Positions 15,688 through 24,777 are shown, counted from the stretch's first letter. The stretch is 56,211 nucleotides of DNA from Anaerolineae bacterium (GCA_030605795.1 JAUWHR010000092.1:1-56211); one strand, 5' to 3'. Program-made: numbers and translations. Notes: a model not told the origin generated them from the letters alone.

Positions 15688-17580
15688 ATGGGAAGAATCA
15701 TTGGCATCGACCTTGGTACAACCAACTCAGTTGTCGCCATCATGGAGGGTGGAGAGCCCACGGTCATCCCTTCTTCGGAGGGAGGTCGGCTCATCCCCTC
15801 GGTGGTCGCGATGAACCCCACAACGAATGAGCGTGTAGTCGGTCAGATAGCCCGGCGGCAGGCGATTATCAATCCTGAGAACACCATCTTCTCAATAAAG
15901 CGCTTTATGGGGCGCAAACATTCAGATCCCGAAGTAGAACGAGCTCTTGATATGATTCCCTACAAGGTCAGTGCTGCCCCCAACGGTGATTTACAGGTCC
16001 ATATGGGCGGGAAGGAATATTCCCCACCGGAGATTTCAGCCATGATCTTGGCTAAGATCAAGGCTGATGCCGAAGCTTATACCAGCGAGAGTATCACCCA
16101 GGCGGTGATTACTGTTCCCGCCCACTTCAACGACGCCCAGCGCAACGCCACTAAGGACGCGGGGAAGATTGCGGGCTTGGAAGTGCTGCGCATAATAAAC
16201 GAACCAACAGCTTCCTCCCTAGCGTACGGCCTAGATAGAATGACCGATGAAACCATCGCCGTCTACGACTTAGGCGGTGGCACCTTTGACATCTCAATCC
16301 TCGATGTAGGCGACGGTGTATTTGAGGTCAAAGCCACCAACGGTGACACCTTCCTCGGCGGCGACGACTTCGACCAACGTGTCATCGGCTGGGTCGCCGA
16401 CGAGTTCCATCGGGAAGAAGGTATTGATCTGCGTGCTGACCGGCAAGCTCTGCAACGCTTGAAAGAGGCCGCTGAGAAAGCCAAAATTGAGCTCTCTACG
16501 GTAACCCAAACCGAGATCAATCTACCGTTCATCACCGCTGACGCCAGCGGGCCAAAGCACTTGAATATATCCATCTCGCGGGCAAAACTCGAACAGTTAA
16601 ACGATGACCTGATTGAGCGCTCCATCAAACCCTGCCAGCAGGCGCTTAACGACGCCGGGCTCGAAGCCAGTGATATTGATCAGGTGATCCTGGTTGGGGG
16701 CATGACCCGTATGCCAGCGGTGAGGGAGGCTGTGCGAAAGATCTTCGGCAAAGAACCACATAAAGGCGTTAACCCCGATGAGGTGGTTGCCATTGGAGCG
16801 GCCATTCAAGCCGGTGTGCTGGGCGGCGAGGTCAAAGACATCCTTCTACTAGATGTCACCCCGCTGACCCTTTCGATCGAGACCTTGGGAGGGGTTGCCA
16901 CCTCTTTGATTGAACGCAACACGACCATTCCTACCCGCAAGAGCCAGGTTTTCTCGACCGCCTCGGACAGCCAATCTGAAGTCGAAATCCACGTCGTTCA
17001 AGGTGAACGCCCCATGGCGCCTGACAACAAGTCCCTCGGCAGGTTCTCCCTGGACGGTATCCCTCCGGCGCCGCGTGGTACCCCCCAGATCGAGGTGACT
17101 TTCGACATCGACGCCGACGGCATCCTCAAAGTAAACGCTACCGATAAAGCCACCGGGCACAGCCAGCATATCACTGTCACCGCTTCTTCCGGCCTGAACG
17201 AAGATGAGGTAAACAGAATGCGTAAGGAGGCTGAAAAGTACGCTGAGCAGGATCGCCAAAGGCGTAAACTTGCCGAAGCCATCAACACTGCCGATAACGC
17301 CATCTACGCTGCCGAAAAAGCCCTTCGCCAAACCGGTGATAAAGCCACAACGGAGATGCGGTCGGAGGTTCAAACCAAAATCCAAGCTGCGCGCCTAGCA
17401 ATGGAAGGCGACGACGTCGAGACAATTAAGAGTTCAAACAACGACCTACTTGACATAATCCAGCAGCTTGGGACTAAGGTACATCAGCAAACCACCGACT
17501 CGTTGGGTGGGGCGACCTCTGGCAGTAAAAGCCAACCTCCTGACGAGGATATTGTCGATGGTGAATTCAAGGATACCTGA
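15688..17580 (+). CDS. dnaK: Molecular chaperone DnaK (Hsp70)
   Basis: This is an ATP-driven chaperone of the heat-shock operon. The 630-residue protein has the phosphate-1 motif [14 protein letters not shown] (residues 4-17), the phosphate-2 motif [14 protein letters not shown] (about 192-205), and the connector [22 protein letters not shown] (about 331-352, in parts). The substrate-binding domain starts near 385 ([17 protein letters not shown]), and a helical lid is followed by the acidic end [15 protein letters not shown] 15688 has AGGAGG about eight bases upstream. No insertions or losses relative to the family are apparent. Confidence 0.97.
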   Translation: MGRIIGIDLGTTNSVVAIMEGGEPTVIPSSEGGRLIPSVVAMNPTTNERVVGQIARRQAIINPENTIFSIKRFMGRKHSDPEVERALDMIPYKVSAAPNGDLQVHMGGKEYSPPEISAMILAKIKADAEAYTSESITQAVITVPAHFNDAQRNATKDAGKIAGLEVLRIINEPTASSLAYGLDRMTDETIAVYDLGGGTFDISILDVGDGVFEVKATNGDTFLGGDDFDQRVIGWVADEFHREEGIDLRADRQALQRLKEAAEKAKIELSTVTQTEINLPFITADASGPKHLNISISRAKLEQLNDDLIERSIKPCQQALNDAGLEASDIDQVILVGGMTRMPAVREAVRKIFGKEPHKGVNPDEVVAIGAAIQAGVLGGEVKDILLLDVTPLTLSIETLGGVATSLIERNTTIPTRKSQVFSTASDSQSEVEIHVVQGERPMAPDNKSLGRFSLDGIPPAPRGTPQIEVTFDIDADGILKVNATDKATGHSQHITVTASSGLNEDEVNRMRKEAEKYAEQDRQRRKLAEAINTADNAIYAAEKALRQTGDKATTEMRSEVQTKIQAARLAMEGDDVETIKSSNNDLLDIIQQLGTKVHQQTTDSLGGATSGSKSQPPDEDIVDGEFKDT

Positions 17581-17599
17581 TTCCTAGTTAATACAGCCG

Positions 17600-17632
17600 G
17601 TGAAGGCGTACTGAAGCGCCTTCACTATTTCC
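17600..17632 (+). terminator. Hairpin between dnaK and dnaJ
   Basis: GTGAAGGCG and CGCCTTCAC (arms 17600-17608 and 17617-17625) form a 9-bp stem followed by TATTTCCTC. The T-run is weak, so it may only attenuate, lowering dnaJ and prmA relative to dnaK, or protect the dnaK message. Confidence 0.5.
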
Positions 17633-17639
17633 TCTCCCA

Positions 17640-18743
17640 ATGGCCGAAAAAAACGATTATTACCAAGTACTAGAAGTCGACCGCGACGCATCCCCCGATA
17701 CCATACGCCAAGCCTATCGTAGGTTGGCGAAGAAGTACCATCCTGATATCAACAACCAACCGGGAGCTGAAGACCGCTTCAAAGAAATCAATGAAGCTTA
17801 CGCTGTACTTTCCGATGAAGAACGTCGGGCGGCTTACGATCGCTTTGGCCATGCTGGTCTTGAGGGGATGCAATTTGATTTCGACTTTGGGTTCGGCGAA
17901 ATATTCGAGCAGTTCTTTGGTTTCGGTATGGGTGGTCCCCGGCGCAGACGGACCCCTCGCCGGGGTGCAAACTTACGTTATGAACTGACCCTCACCTTCG
18001 AAGAAGCCGCCTTTGGCGCCGAAAAAGAAATCAAGTTCAACCGGCAGGAGATCTGTTCCCGCTGTAAGGGGTCTGGCTCTGAACCAGGCACTTCGCCTAT
18101 ACGTTGCCGGAACTGCAATGGCGCCGGTCAAATCAAACAGTCTACCATCTTTGGGACAATGGCCAGAACCTGCCCGACATGTGGTGGCGTAGGCGAGACC
18201 ATTTCTACTCCGTGCCGTACTTGTCGGGGTCGAGGACTTGAACGGCGTAACGTGCAAAAGGCGATCTCCATCCCGGCCGGAGTGGATGAGGGCAACCAGA
18301 TCCGGGTCTCCGGGGAAGGTGAGCCAGGAATCAATGGTGGACCCCACGGAGATCTGTACGTCGTCATACGCGTCAAACCTCACCGTTACTTCCGCCGGCG
18401 CGACCAAGATATATTGCTTGACCTGGCGGTTAACATAGCTCAGGCGACGCTCGGAGCTCAGGTAGCAGTACCCACTCTTGAAGGTGAAGAAATTTTAACC
18501 ATCCCAGTTGGCACGCAACCTGGGAAGGTACTGAGATTGAAGGGTATGGGCGTGCCGTACCTAAGACGCAACGGGCGCGGCGACCAGCTAGTCCTCATCT
18601 CGGTTGAAATCCCCACTTCACTTACCGCAGAACAGCGAAAATTGCTCGAGCAACTTGCTGAAACGCTGGGGACCGAGGTACGTCCTCAAGAACGCGGTTT
18701 TCTCGACCTGCTCAAAGACATGTTCGGAGGCCTAATCGATTGA
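17640..18743 (+). CDS. dnaJ: Co-chaperone DnaJ
   Basis: DnaJ delivers substrates to DnaK and stimulates its ATPase. The 367-residue protein has an N-terminal J domain with HPD at about residues 34-36 (KKYHPDIN), a short Gly/Phe region with DFDFGFGEIFEQFFGFGMGG (about 80-100), and four zinc-finger repeats, CSRCKGSG, CRNCNGAG, CPTCGGVG and CRTCRGRG (about 140-205). A C-terminal β-sandwich substrate domain follows. ATG 17640 lacks a clear ribosome-binding site. Its stop overlaps the TTG start of prmA. Confidence 0.95.
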   Translation: MAEKNDYYQVLEVDRDASPDTIRQAYRRLAKKYHPDINNQPGAEDRFKEINEAYAVLSDEERRAAYDRFGHAGLEGMQFDFDFGFGEIFEQFFGFGMGGPRRRRTPRRGANLRYELTLTFEEAAFGAEKEIKFNRQEICSRCKGSGSEPGTSPIRCRNCNGAGQIKQSTIFGTMARTCPTCGGVGETISTPCRTCRGRGLERRNVQKAISIPAGVDEGNQIRVSGEGEPGINGGPHGDLYVVIRVKPHRYFRRRDQDILLDLAVNIAQATLGAQVAVPTLEGEEILTIPVGTQPGKVLRLKGMGVPYLRRNGRGDQLVLISVEIPTSLTAEQRKLLEQLAETLGTEVRPQERGFLDLLKDMFGGLID

Positions 18744-19648
18744 AATGGCTTGAGGTCTCCTTCACCGCTGACGGCGAACTCGCTGAGGCGATCGCCGATC
18801 TATTGGCGCGGTTTGCCTCAGGAGGGGTAGCACTCGAGTCGGACCAGATTGTAGACGACGACGCCGAAGGACACCCAATCGGTCCGGTGGGGGTGCGCGC
18901 CTATCTACCAGTAGACGAACACCTTCAAGCCCAGCGGCAGCGCCTTGAAGAAGGACTGTGGCATCTGGGGCAAATTCAGTCCCTGCCTGAACCCTCCTAC
19001 CGCTTGTTGCCAGAAGAAGATTGGAAACATTCATGGCAGGATTCTCACCACCCGGTTCGAGTAGGACGCCGGTTGTTGATCCTTCCAGCCTGGTCCCAAG
19101 CCCCTATTGGAGATCGGCTGCCATTGATCCTCGACCCTGATATGGCGTTCGGTACTGGCACACACCCTACCACTCGTCTTTGCTTAGCTGCGCTTGAAGA
19201 TCACATCCATCCGGGTCAAACAGTCATCGATCTAGGCTGCGGCTCGGGGATACTGAGTATCGCCGCTGCCCGCCTGGGAGCGAGCCAGGTATATGCCTGG
19301 GATATTGATCCCCAGGCCGTGCAGGTTGCTCGCAAAAATGTGATTCGCAACGAGTTGTCGGAAACAATCCAGGTGAAGGTCGGTTCTTTGTCGGAATTAC
19401 TGGCCGAAGGCAAGGAACTCTCCCTTACTGCTGACCTGTTACTGGCCAATATCCTGGCGTCCACACTCAAGGAGATGATCCTCACCGGGTTGAGCCAGGC
19501 AGTTGCAGTAGAGGGAATCCTTATCCTATCTGGGATCTTGGATCAGCAGGTTAAGCCCCTGCTTGCTACAAGCGCCGAGCACGGTTTACAACTGATTGAG
19601 ATCCGTGCAGAAGACGATTGGCGCGCACTTATACTCGAGAAGCAATAA
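18740..19648 (+). CDS. prmA: Ribosomal protein L11 methyltransferase
   Basis: PrmA methylates ribosomal protein L11 using S-adenosylmethionine. The start TTG 18740 overlaps the dnaJ stop (TTGA), with GGAGG nine bases upstream, giving 302 residues. The N-terminal substrate-recognition domain has VALESDQIVDDD. The linker DWKHSWQDSHHPVRVGRRLLILPAW and MAFGTGTHPTTRLCL are family signatures. The SAM site is VIDLGCGSGILSIAAARLGA (about residues 158-177), and LLLANILASTLKEM carries the N-I-L motif. It is the last gene of the heat-shock operon, a common position in Gram-positive-type orders. Confidence 0.95.
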   Translation: MKWLEVSFTADGELAEAIADLLARFASGGVALESDQIVDDDAEGHPIGPVGVRAYLPVDEHLQAQRQRLEEGLWHLGQIQSLPEPSYRLLPEEDWKHSWQDSHHPVRVGRRLLILPAWSQAPIGDRLPLILDPDMAFGTGTHPTTRLCLAALEDHIHPGQTVIDLGCGSGILSIAAARLGASQVYAWDIDPQAVQVARKNVIRNELSETIQVKVGSLSELLAEGKELSLTADLLLANILASTLKEMILTGLSQAVAVEGILILSGILDQQVKPLLATSAEHGLQLIEIRAEDDWRALILEKQ

Positions 19649-19689
19649 CAAGACTGCACTAAAAAAAGCCCGAACGGGAGAAAAGGGAA

Positions 19690-19732
19690 GGTATATGTGG
19701 GGGGTGGGCTTCGCCCACCCCCCACATATACC
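19690..19732. terminator. Long perfect hairpin between convergent prmA and infA
   Basis: Two 20-base arms (19690-19709 and 19713-19732) are exact reverse complements around the loop TTC. The stem holds six consecutive G:C pairs (GGGGGG opposite CCCCCC). On the plus strand TATTGATTTC follows. Placed between converging operons, it most likely ends transcription from both sides. Confidence 0.75.
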
Positions 19733-19879
19733 TATTGATTTCTGTTCGCGTCTGCTTTTTCCAGCGGACTCATGACAATGGATTATTCTAGGGCAACAAA
19801 GATGCTAGGCGCGCACTGCCCTCCAAGAATGAAGGGCAGCGATGTTGTTTTGAATGAGTTCGAAAGGGGCACGAAAACC

Positions 19880-20125
19880 TTATCTACCCGTGCCGGGAGA
19901 TTGCTTCTTATATCGATACACAATTCGACCGCGGGTAAGATCGTAGGGTGAGACTTCCACCCGTACTCGATCCCCCAATAAAATGCGGATGTAATATTTT
20001 CGCATTTTCCCCGATAGATAAGCTAACACTTCATGGTCGTTATCAAGTCTGACGCGAAATTGAGTCGCTGGCAATGCCTCAACCACGGTCCCTTCGAGTT
20101 CGATCTTCTCTTCTTTTTTCGCCAT
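19880..20125 (-). CDS. infA: Translation initiation factor IF-1
   Basis: This 81-residue single OB-fold protein binds the ribosomal A site during initiation. The start is ATG 20125 ([19 protein letters not shown]) with GAGG in front; a longer in-frame reading adds 16 non-conserved residues. Family text includes [45 protein letters not shown] and VYRYKK (in parts). It lies 53 bases after the bS21 gene on the same strand, in an S1-bS21-IF-1 translation cluster. Confidence 0.95.
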   Translation of the reverse strand: MAKKEEKIELEGTVVEALPATQFRVRLDNDHEVLAYLSGKMRKYYIRILLGDRVRVEVSPYDLTRGRIVYRYKKQSPGTGR

Positions 20126-20178
20126 ACAAACCTCAGGTGGGTGCTCTTCACTAGCACCCTGATTGTTCCCCAATCGAG

Positions 20179-20388
20179 CTACTCGCGGTGCCGGGCAGCA
20201 TACTTACGCTGGCGTCGCTTGAGACGACGGATAGCCTTTTTCCGCTGGATCCTGCGAAGTTCACTCTTCGATACAAACCAGCGTTTACGGCGCACCGTGC
20301 TCAGAATCCCGCTCTTAGCAACCTTCTTACGAAAACGCCTGAGCAATGCCTCTTGCGATTCATTCGGCCGAAGGATAACAGTTGCCAT
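20179..20388 (-). CDS. rpsU: 30S ribosomal protein bS21
   Basis: This 69-residue, very basic protein shows bS21 features: [24 protein letters not shown] at residues 4-27, then a run of Arg/Lys in helices ending [17 protein letters not shown] strong AAGGAGGTGA ribosome-binding site precedes ATG 20388. It sits 20 bases after the S1-like gene and 53 before infA, so all three are probably cotranscribed. Confidence 0.95.
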   Translation of the reverse strand: MATVILRPNESQEALLRRFRKKVAKSGILSTVRRKRWFVSKSELRRIQRKKAIRRLKRRQRKYAARHRE

Positions 20389-20408
20389 TGACTTTCACCT
20401 CCTTCCTT

Positions 20409-21506
20409 CTAAGGTCCTTCTGAACCCTCCGACTGTGACGGTCCTTGACTGTCTTCGGTTAGCTCTAAATCTAGCCTCTCCCGTTCCGGATCGAACGATA
20501 TCACCCGAACCTGTACTTTCATGCCCGGGGTGAGTGAACCTGGGCCATCGGGTAACCGCAGTAGTCCCTCCGGGCCGTTCTCTAATTGGACATAAATACC
20601 AGCCGCGGTGAGATGTGAAACGTTACCCTCAACAACTTGCCCCGCCTCGAAACGATTAACCGCTTCTTGCCACGGGCTCGGCTGAAGTCGTTTCAGGCTC
20701 AAACCAATACGGTTCGATTGATAATCCAGACGAATCACCTGAGCCTCAACCTCTTGACCGATGGTTAAGACTTGTGCCGGGTCCTCCACCCGGCTCCAGG
20801 AAAGCTCCGAGATATGTATCAGCCCATCAGCGCCGCCGATATCCACAAAGGCCCCAAACTCACGTAAACTGGTCACTACGCCTTTGCGAACCTCACCCTC
20901 TTTAAGTTGCTGGATCATTTGCGACTTGCGCTCTTGGCGCCATTGGTGGACCGCTTTGCGTTCCGAAAGCACCAGTCGCCTGCGCCGCGGGTCAACCTCA
21001 ATCACCTTGTAAGGGATTTTTCGGCCGACCAATTGCTGCAAATGATTCGCTCGACTATAATCATCGAGGCCACGAGGGAGTTCACTCAGGTGGGATGCGG
21101 GGATGAAGCCCCGCAAGCGCCCAAAAGGCACAATCAGACCGCCGCGGTTATACTCACAAGGCTCGCCTTCCAGGATATCCTCGCTTTCCATGGAGCGATG
21201 AGCTTTCAACCAATCCTCACTCTCCCGCGCTTGGGCAATAGATACTACAAGATTTCCGTCCCGATCAACGGGATCAACGACCATGACCGCTACTTCGTTT
21301 CCAACTTGAATATTGGCCTCATCCGGGGGCAAAATCTCAAGATCCGCATTCGGCACCACGCCATCACGTTTCAACCCCAGGTCGACTATTACGCCTTTCG
21401 CGTCAATCGAGAGGACAACCCCATGCAACAGATCACCCCGTTGGGGCTCGGTTACTTGATACTCCTGCGAAAGCAGAGATTCAAGGTTGTCTTGTGCGTC
21501 GACCAT
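20409..21506 (-). CDS. rpsA: Ribosomal protein S1-like, four S1 domains
   Basis: This RNA-binding protein is expected to hold mRNA on the 30S subunit. The 365 residues contain four S1 motifs at about 22-95 (DLLHGVVLSIDAKGVIVDLG), 105-175, 190-262 (GEVRKGVVTSLREFGAFVDI, then GLIHISELSW) and 277-345 (GQVVEGNVSHLTAAGIYVQL). The C-terminal tail is acidic and Ser-rich. Four domains is the short form seen in Gram-positive-type bacteria, against six in E. coli. ATG 21506 has AGGCAAGGG upstream. The gene is preceded by a leader with promoter and terminator (see those entries). Confidence 0.9.
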   Translation of the reverse strand: MVDAQDNLESLLSQEYQVTEPQRGDLLHGVVLSIDAKGVIVDLGLKRDGVVPNADLEILPPDEANIQVGNEVAVMVVDPVDRDGNLVVSIAQARESEDWLKAHRSMESEDILEGEPCEYNRGGLIVPFGRLRGFIPASHLSELPRGLDDYSRANHLQQLVGRKIPYKVIEVDPRRRRLVLSERKAVHQWRQERKSQMIQQLKEGEVRKGVVTSLREFGAFVDIGGADGLIHISELSWSRVEDPAQVLTIGQEVEAQVIRLDYQSNRIGLSLKRLQPSPWQEAVNRFEAGQVVEGNVSHLTAAGIYVQLENGPEGLLRLPDGPGSLTPGMKVQVRVISFDPERERLDLELTEDSQGPSQSEGSEGP

Positions 21507-21528
21507 ACAGCCCTTGCCTCAATAAACG

Positions 21529-21560
21529 AAAAAACCGGCCAGCAATAAAACAGGCCGGCC
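21529..21560 (-). terminator. Intrinsic terminator in the leader of the S1-like gene
   Basis: On the minus strand CCGGCC (21553-21558) pairs with GGCCGG (21535-21540) and six T residues follow directly. It ends only 23 bases before the S1 start codon, downstream of that gene's own promoter. It is therefore an attenuator candidate rather than the end of the upstream phosphoribosyltransferase transcript. Confidence 0.65.
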
Positions 21561-21670
21561 AGACCATCCCCTCCACCCGACGCCAACTCATTATGACCGG
21601 ATACCCGCTTTAACTTACTCCTCTACTTCCCATCGCAGTCACCCAGAAGGATGACTACACACGTCGGTTC

Positions 21671-21699
21671 ATTATACTCGTGGCCTACTCGGTTGTCAA
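21671..21699 (-). promoter_or_regulatory. Consensus promoter of the S1-bS21-IF-1 operon
   Basis: On the minus strand TTGACA, exactly 17 bases, TATAAT: a perfect housekeeping promoter. The predicted transcript start is near 21664, leaving a leader of about 158 bases before the S1 ATG. Confidence 0.88.
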
Positions 21700-21752
21700 A
21701 CTTGGCTCTCCTCAGCGCTCTCAATCGAGGTTACATTTGCAAGTAAGTCGTC

Positions 21753-22259
21753 TTATTCTGGTTCATCCAGCAATACCTTGTCCGACCCTCGATCCACTTC
21801 CCATGGGTATATGATGTAGGCATCTGTGACGGCGGCATAGTAATCCGGCTCAGCTGAACCAAATAGACTTCGGTATGGGTTGTAATGCAGCGCACAAGTG
21901 AAGGGGAAACCACCGGCTGCTGCTACCCGATTCTTAACTGCAGTGATGGTCCTCCCCGATCCCCATACATCATCGACCACTAGTATGCGCCTTTCTGAGA
22001 GCTGCGCATCGTCTGGAAATTGGATAAATTGCGGCCAGGCTAGCAATTTGGCTGCCTTCTGTCGCGCCTCAGAAGGAAAATCAACCGATGCGGTGAGCAC
22101 ATCCTTGATATCTAACGCTTCCGCCAGCATTCCACCGAGGACAATACCTCCTCGGGTGACAATCATTATCGCGTCAAACTCTGTTCTAAATTGCGGAACG
22201 AGGTGATCGATCAAGCTATCGACCTCCTCCCAGGTGAGCATCTCCCTACGCTGAGCCAT
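21753..22259 (-). CDS. Phosphoribosyltransferase (purine-type)
   Basis: This 168-residue type I phosphoribosyltransferase has the PRPP-binding loop RRILVVDDVWGSGRTITA (about residues 91-108) and an N-terminal MIVTRGGIVLGGMLAEAL (about 32-49) typical of xanthine/hypoxanthine/guanine enzymes. The FGSAEPDYYAAVTDAYIIYPWE ending resembles archaeal-type Gpt or adenine/hypoxanthine enzymes. The exact base cannot be fixed. ATG 22259 follows GGCAGGGT. It probably salvages purines with PRPP from prs. Confidence 0.85.
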   Translation of the reverse strand: MAQRREMLTWEEVDSLIDHLVPQFRTEFDAIMIVTRGGIVLGGMLAEALDIKDVLTASVDFPSEARQKAAKLLAWPQFIQFPDDAQLSERRILVVDDVWGSGRTITAVKNRVAAAGGFPFTCALHYNPYRSLFGSAEPDYYAAVTDAYIIYPWEVDRGSDKVLLDEPE

Positions 22260-22308
22260 ACCCTGCCACCAAATATTCCCTTATGCAACGCATAATAACA
22301 TCAGGTAA

Positions 22309-22632
22309 TCACGCACACAAACAATCCTTGCTCTCTAACAATTCGACGATTATAGCTACCTGGCGTCCGGCTGCCCTGGTCAAGACAAGCTGATGTGGGG
22401 GTTGACAGGCTGTCACCGAACGCAGACGTTGGTAGCCTGACCGGCGGGCTGGGTCCCCGATCTTGGTGGAAAACGTAGACCCAAAATTTATAAGATCCGC
22501 TTGTAAGAGCATAACCCGGTCATCGAAGCCAAGCACCTCCGCGTTGGTGGCCAATATAGCTAATCGCAACTGGTCCCAATCGACAGCCACTACAGGTGCG
22601 ACTCGAGCCAATGCTAGAAAATGTCCATTCAC
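22309..22632 (-). pseudogene. Remnant of a THUMP-like class I SAM methyltransferase
   Basis: This ~107-codon frame begins inside what would be SAM-binding motif I (HFLALARVAPVVAVDWDQLR, matching the usual 'DxxxGxGGDxLALARxxPVxAVDxDPLR'). It continues with AILATNAEVLGFDDRVMLLQADL and the family-specific GDPARRSGYQRLRS plus QPPHQLVLT. The glycine-rich start of motif I and everything N-terminal to it are missing, with an in-frame TAG just upstream. The C-terminal part is cut short by TGA. Both ends being lost indicates a decaying gene. The family link is remembered motif order, not an alignment. Confidence 0.55.
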
Positions 22633-22669
22633 CGGCTAACGGGTCACATTCGCCCCTGACTGCTCGATC

Positions 22670-22849
22670 TTAACCCACCGATCGGACGAGATCGAGTAAC
22701 TCCTCCCACTCCTCGGTAAAAAAGTTCAGGGTCACTGTCCCCAACTCGAGGTGGTAGGTCATCTCGCCGTCCGGCTCCTCCGCTTTCCAGGCGAGAAAGT
22801 TCGTCGTCTCGGCCAGCGTACTGGTCTTAATCCCGGTTTCTTCTGCCAT
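22670..22849 (-). CDS. Small acidic hypothetical protein, 59 aa
   Basis: The function is not recognised. The frame starts at ATG 22849 with a good GGAGG eight bases upstream and ends at TAA 22670. The 59 residues begin AEETGIKTSTLAETTNFLAW, contain the acidic EPDGEMTYHLELGTVTLNFF stretch, and end EEWEELLDLVRSVG. Alternating polar/hydrophobic β-like segments followed by an amphipathic helix suggest a folded small protein. It lies 37 bases upstream of the methyltransferase remnant on the same strand. It has no cysteine, no membrane helix and no known motif. Confidence 0.6.
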   Translation of the reverse strand: MAEETGIKTSTLAETTNFLAWKAEEPDGEMTYHLELGTVTLNFFTEEWEELLDLVRSVG

Positions 22850-22952
22850 TATTTATTCCTCCATAGAGCCTTGTCAATCCCGAACGGTATAGTTGGCCAT
22901 CCTTCGAGTTAGCCGAAGGTCCCGAGCAATGTCGAGGGGCTCAGGATGCACT

Positions 22953-23267
22953 TCAACTTCGGGGCTTTCTAAAAAGGCCTGTCGAGCAAAGATTGTAGGG
23001 GCCGACCAAATATGGCGAATTTGTTGATCGCGGCTGCCCTTTTAGGATAACCATTCCGCTCAGGATGCAAATACAAAGCGGTGGCACTTTGAGCAATGCC
23101 ATCAGACTTGCACCTGCGTATCCCGTAATCGATATGTTGATCACCGCCAGCACAAAGATAATCCCGACAATAGACTCGATGGCTCCAATTGCTAACCAGG
23201 AAAAAAACGTACACAATTGACCTAGAACCGGCTGTACTGTAGCTATAATCTGCTCTCTCCACTCTCC
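22953..23267 (-). pseudogene. Possible small membrane protein or remnant
   Basis: A minus-strand frame of about 105 codons directly after the AI-2E-type gene contains two strongly hydrophobic segments (WLAIGAIESIVGIIFVLAVI and LLKVPPLCICILSGMVIL) and a short basic loop. No ATG, GTG or TTG lies at a sensible place near its start; the open frame runs back into the preceding gene. It may be a degraded membrane gene or chance. Its 3' part runs into a copy of the local palindromic repeat (22890-22945 nearby). Confidence 0.3.
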
Positions 23268-23268
23268 A

Positions 23269-24504
23269 TTACCCGTCTCCTTCAGTATCAGCTTGCGCCA
23301 TCTTCTCCCTCCGAGTGCGCCAACGGGTAAGCAGACGCTGGAAAAACAAACTGCGTACAGGCCGTGGCGATGGGCCAATCACTGGACCCGGCCAAGTGTC
23401 AAGCCCGACAGCCTTCCGATAGAAGTAACCAATCCATAACCGCAGGGTAGCTACTGTCGGCGCGGCGAGCAATAAACCAAGCAGACCGGCCAGTAACCCT
23501 CCCGTAAGCACCGAGAGCAGCACAACCAACGGGTGTAGGTTTAAGCTCTGGCCAATGATGTGCGGAAAGAGGACGTGATTCTCTAATTGTTGGATGATCA
23601 GAAAGACGATAAACACGAGCAAGCCAAAACCAAGCGGGGTTAGTCCCCACCAGTTTCCCGGTTGGAACAGCGCCACCAACACTGTCACAACGGTTGCAAC
23701 GACAGGACCAAACCAGGGGACAAACTCCATCAGACCTGCAATTATGCCTAGAACTAATGGAAAGCGCACCCCAAGACCGGTTAGGACCACCGCTACTAAT
23801 ACTGCCATGACGATCGCCAGGATGGCCTGTCCTCTGAGAAAGGCATTCCAAACCTGACCGGTTTCTTCCATCAGCCGGCGAAAATCTCCACGATAAGGTA
23901 AAGGCACCAGCTCAAGGATGACGTCCTCCATTTTCCCCAGATCTAGCAGTAGGTAATAGCCTAGAACCATTACCAAGAAGACCAGGGTCACCACTGAGGC
24001 AGTTGCTTTGGCAACCGAAGCCAGCAAACTCCCCGTCTGGGAAAGCAATGGACTTATTGCCGATGCCAAATCAGAGAGGATCGGCTCAAGATTGATTTGT
24101 GACAGGTCAACTTGCCACGGGCCGATAGGAACTTGGAGCCCGGCCAGGGATTCGATCTGGGCCGGCAATTCCACCGAAAGTTCCCTGAGGTATGAAGCCA
24201 ATTGGGTGACTCTCTGGGAAATAGCCACCCCCAGACCGGTCGTTGTGCCCACCAAGAGGAGCACGAGAATAAAATACGCGATGAGCACAGCACATCCACG
24301 CGACAATCGCCACTGGGTTGTTAGTCTTGTGATAAGCGGATGAAGTAGGTAAGCCAATAATATAGCAAGAACCAATGGGGCCAATAAAGAACGCATGAGG
24401 TAAAGGATAGTAATTGTCAGCAGGACCAATAGCACCCCGGCTACTAAGCGAGTACCAGGTTGCCAAGGCGGCGAGGAGGGTTCTGGTGTTTCAATGGGCT
24501 TCAT
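23269..24504 (-). CDS. AI-2E family transporter
   Basis: This ~411-residue polytopic membrane protein belongs to the PerM/AI-2 exporter-like family (substrates vary; some members are Na+/H+ antiporters). About eight helices are seen: two at the N-terminus, a periplasmic loop with amphipathic segments (SYLRELSVELPAQIESL), then a cluster with GVRFPLVLGIIAGLMEFVPWFGP, the family signature, near residue 265. VLFPHIIGQSLNLHPLVVLLSVL closes the core. The start is ATG 24504 with GGAG in front; an upstream GTG at 24522 includes the ribosome-binding site. The C-terminal tail is basic then acidic. The gene stands alone. Confidence 0.87.
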   Translation of the reverse strand: MKPIETPEPSSPPWQPGTRLVAGVLLVLLTITILYLMRSLLAPLVLAILLAYLLHPLITRLTTQWRLSRGCAVLIAYFILVLLLVGTTTGLGVAISQRVTQLASYLRELSVELPAQIESLAGLQVPIGPWQVDLSQINLEPILSDLASAISPLLSQTGSLLASVAKATASVVTLVFLVMVLGYYLLLDLGKMEDVILELVPLPYRGDFRRLMEETGQVWNAFLRGQAILAIVMAVLVAVVLTGLGVRFPLVLGIIAGLMEFVPWFGPVVATVVTVLVALFQPGNWWGLTPLGFGLLVFIVFLIIQQLENHVLFPHIIGQSLNLHPLVVLLSVLTGGLLAGLLGLLLAAPTVATLRLWIGYFYRKAVGLDTWPGPVIGPSPRPVRSLFFQRLLTRWRTRREKMAQADTEGDG

Positions 24505-24735
24505 ACCTGAACTCCTTCCCACGCAAAATAGAGCTTATTGCGCTATCTGTAGATCCATAAAGGATATAAGCGGTAATCATCACGGACTGATTCTATCCAA
24601 TGCTTCAGGCGAAGACAATAGGGGACACTTCGAAGGAGACGGTCAAGTTCAGAAGTGAACTGTACAAAGCCAAGCACTCACTCCCCCTCTGTACCAAGTA
24701 GATCTCCTTGCTGATGTAAAACCACTACAAGACCA

Positions 24736-24759
24736 ACGCCCCCGCTGAAACGGGGGCGT
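24736..24759 (-). terminator. Hairpin after pnp
   Basis: ACGCCCCCG and CGGGGGCGT (arms 24736-24744 and 24751-24759) form a 9-bp GC-rich stem 19 bases beyond the pnp stop. The following minus-strand bases are only moderately T-rich (TTGGTCTTGT). Confidence 0.6.
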
Positions 24760-24777
24760 CAGATAAACCCACTTAAT

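Noticed and set aside
21530..21664. T-box riboswitch in the S1 leader (GATGGGAAGTAGAGGAG looked suggestive).
   Set aside because: The leader is too short, the T-box core AGGGTGGNACCGCG is absent and S1 is not an aminoacylation gene.
22969..23262. ORF reading MERADYSYSTAG… on the minus strand.
   Set aside because: It is charged and cysteine-poor with no family features, in a different frame from the hydrophobic segment, and looks like a shadow.
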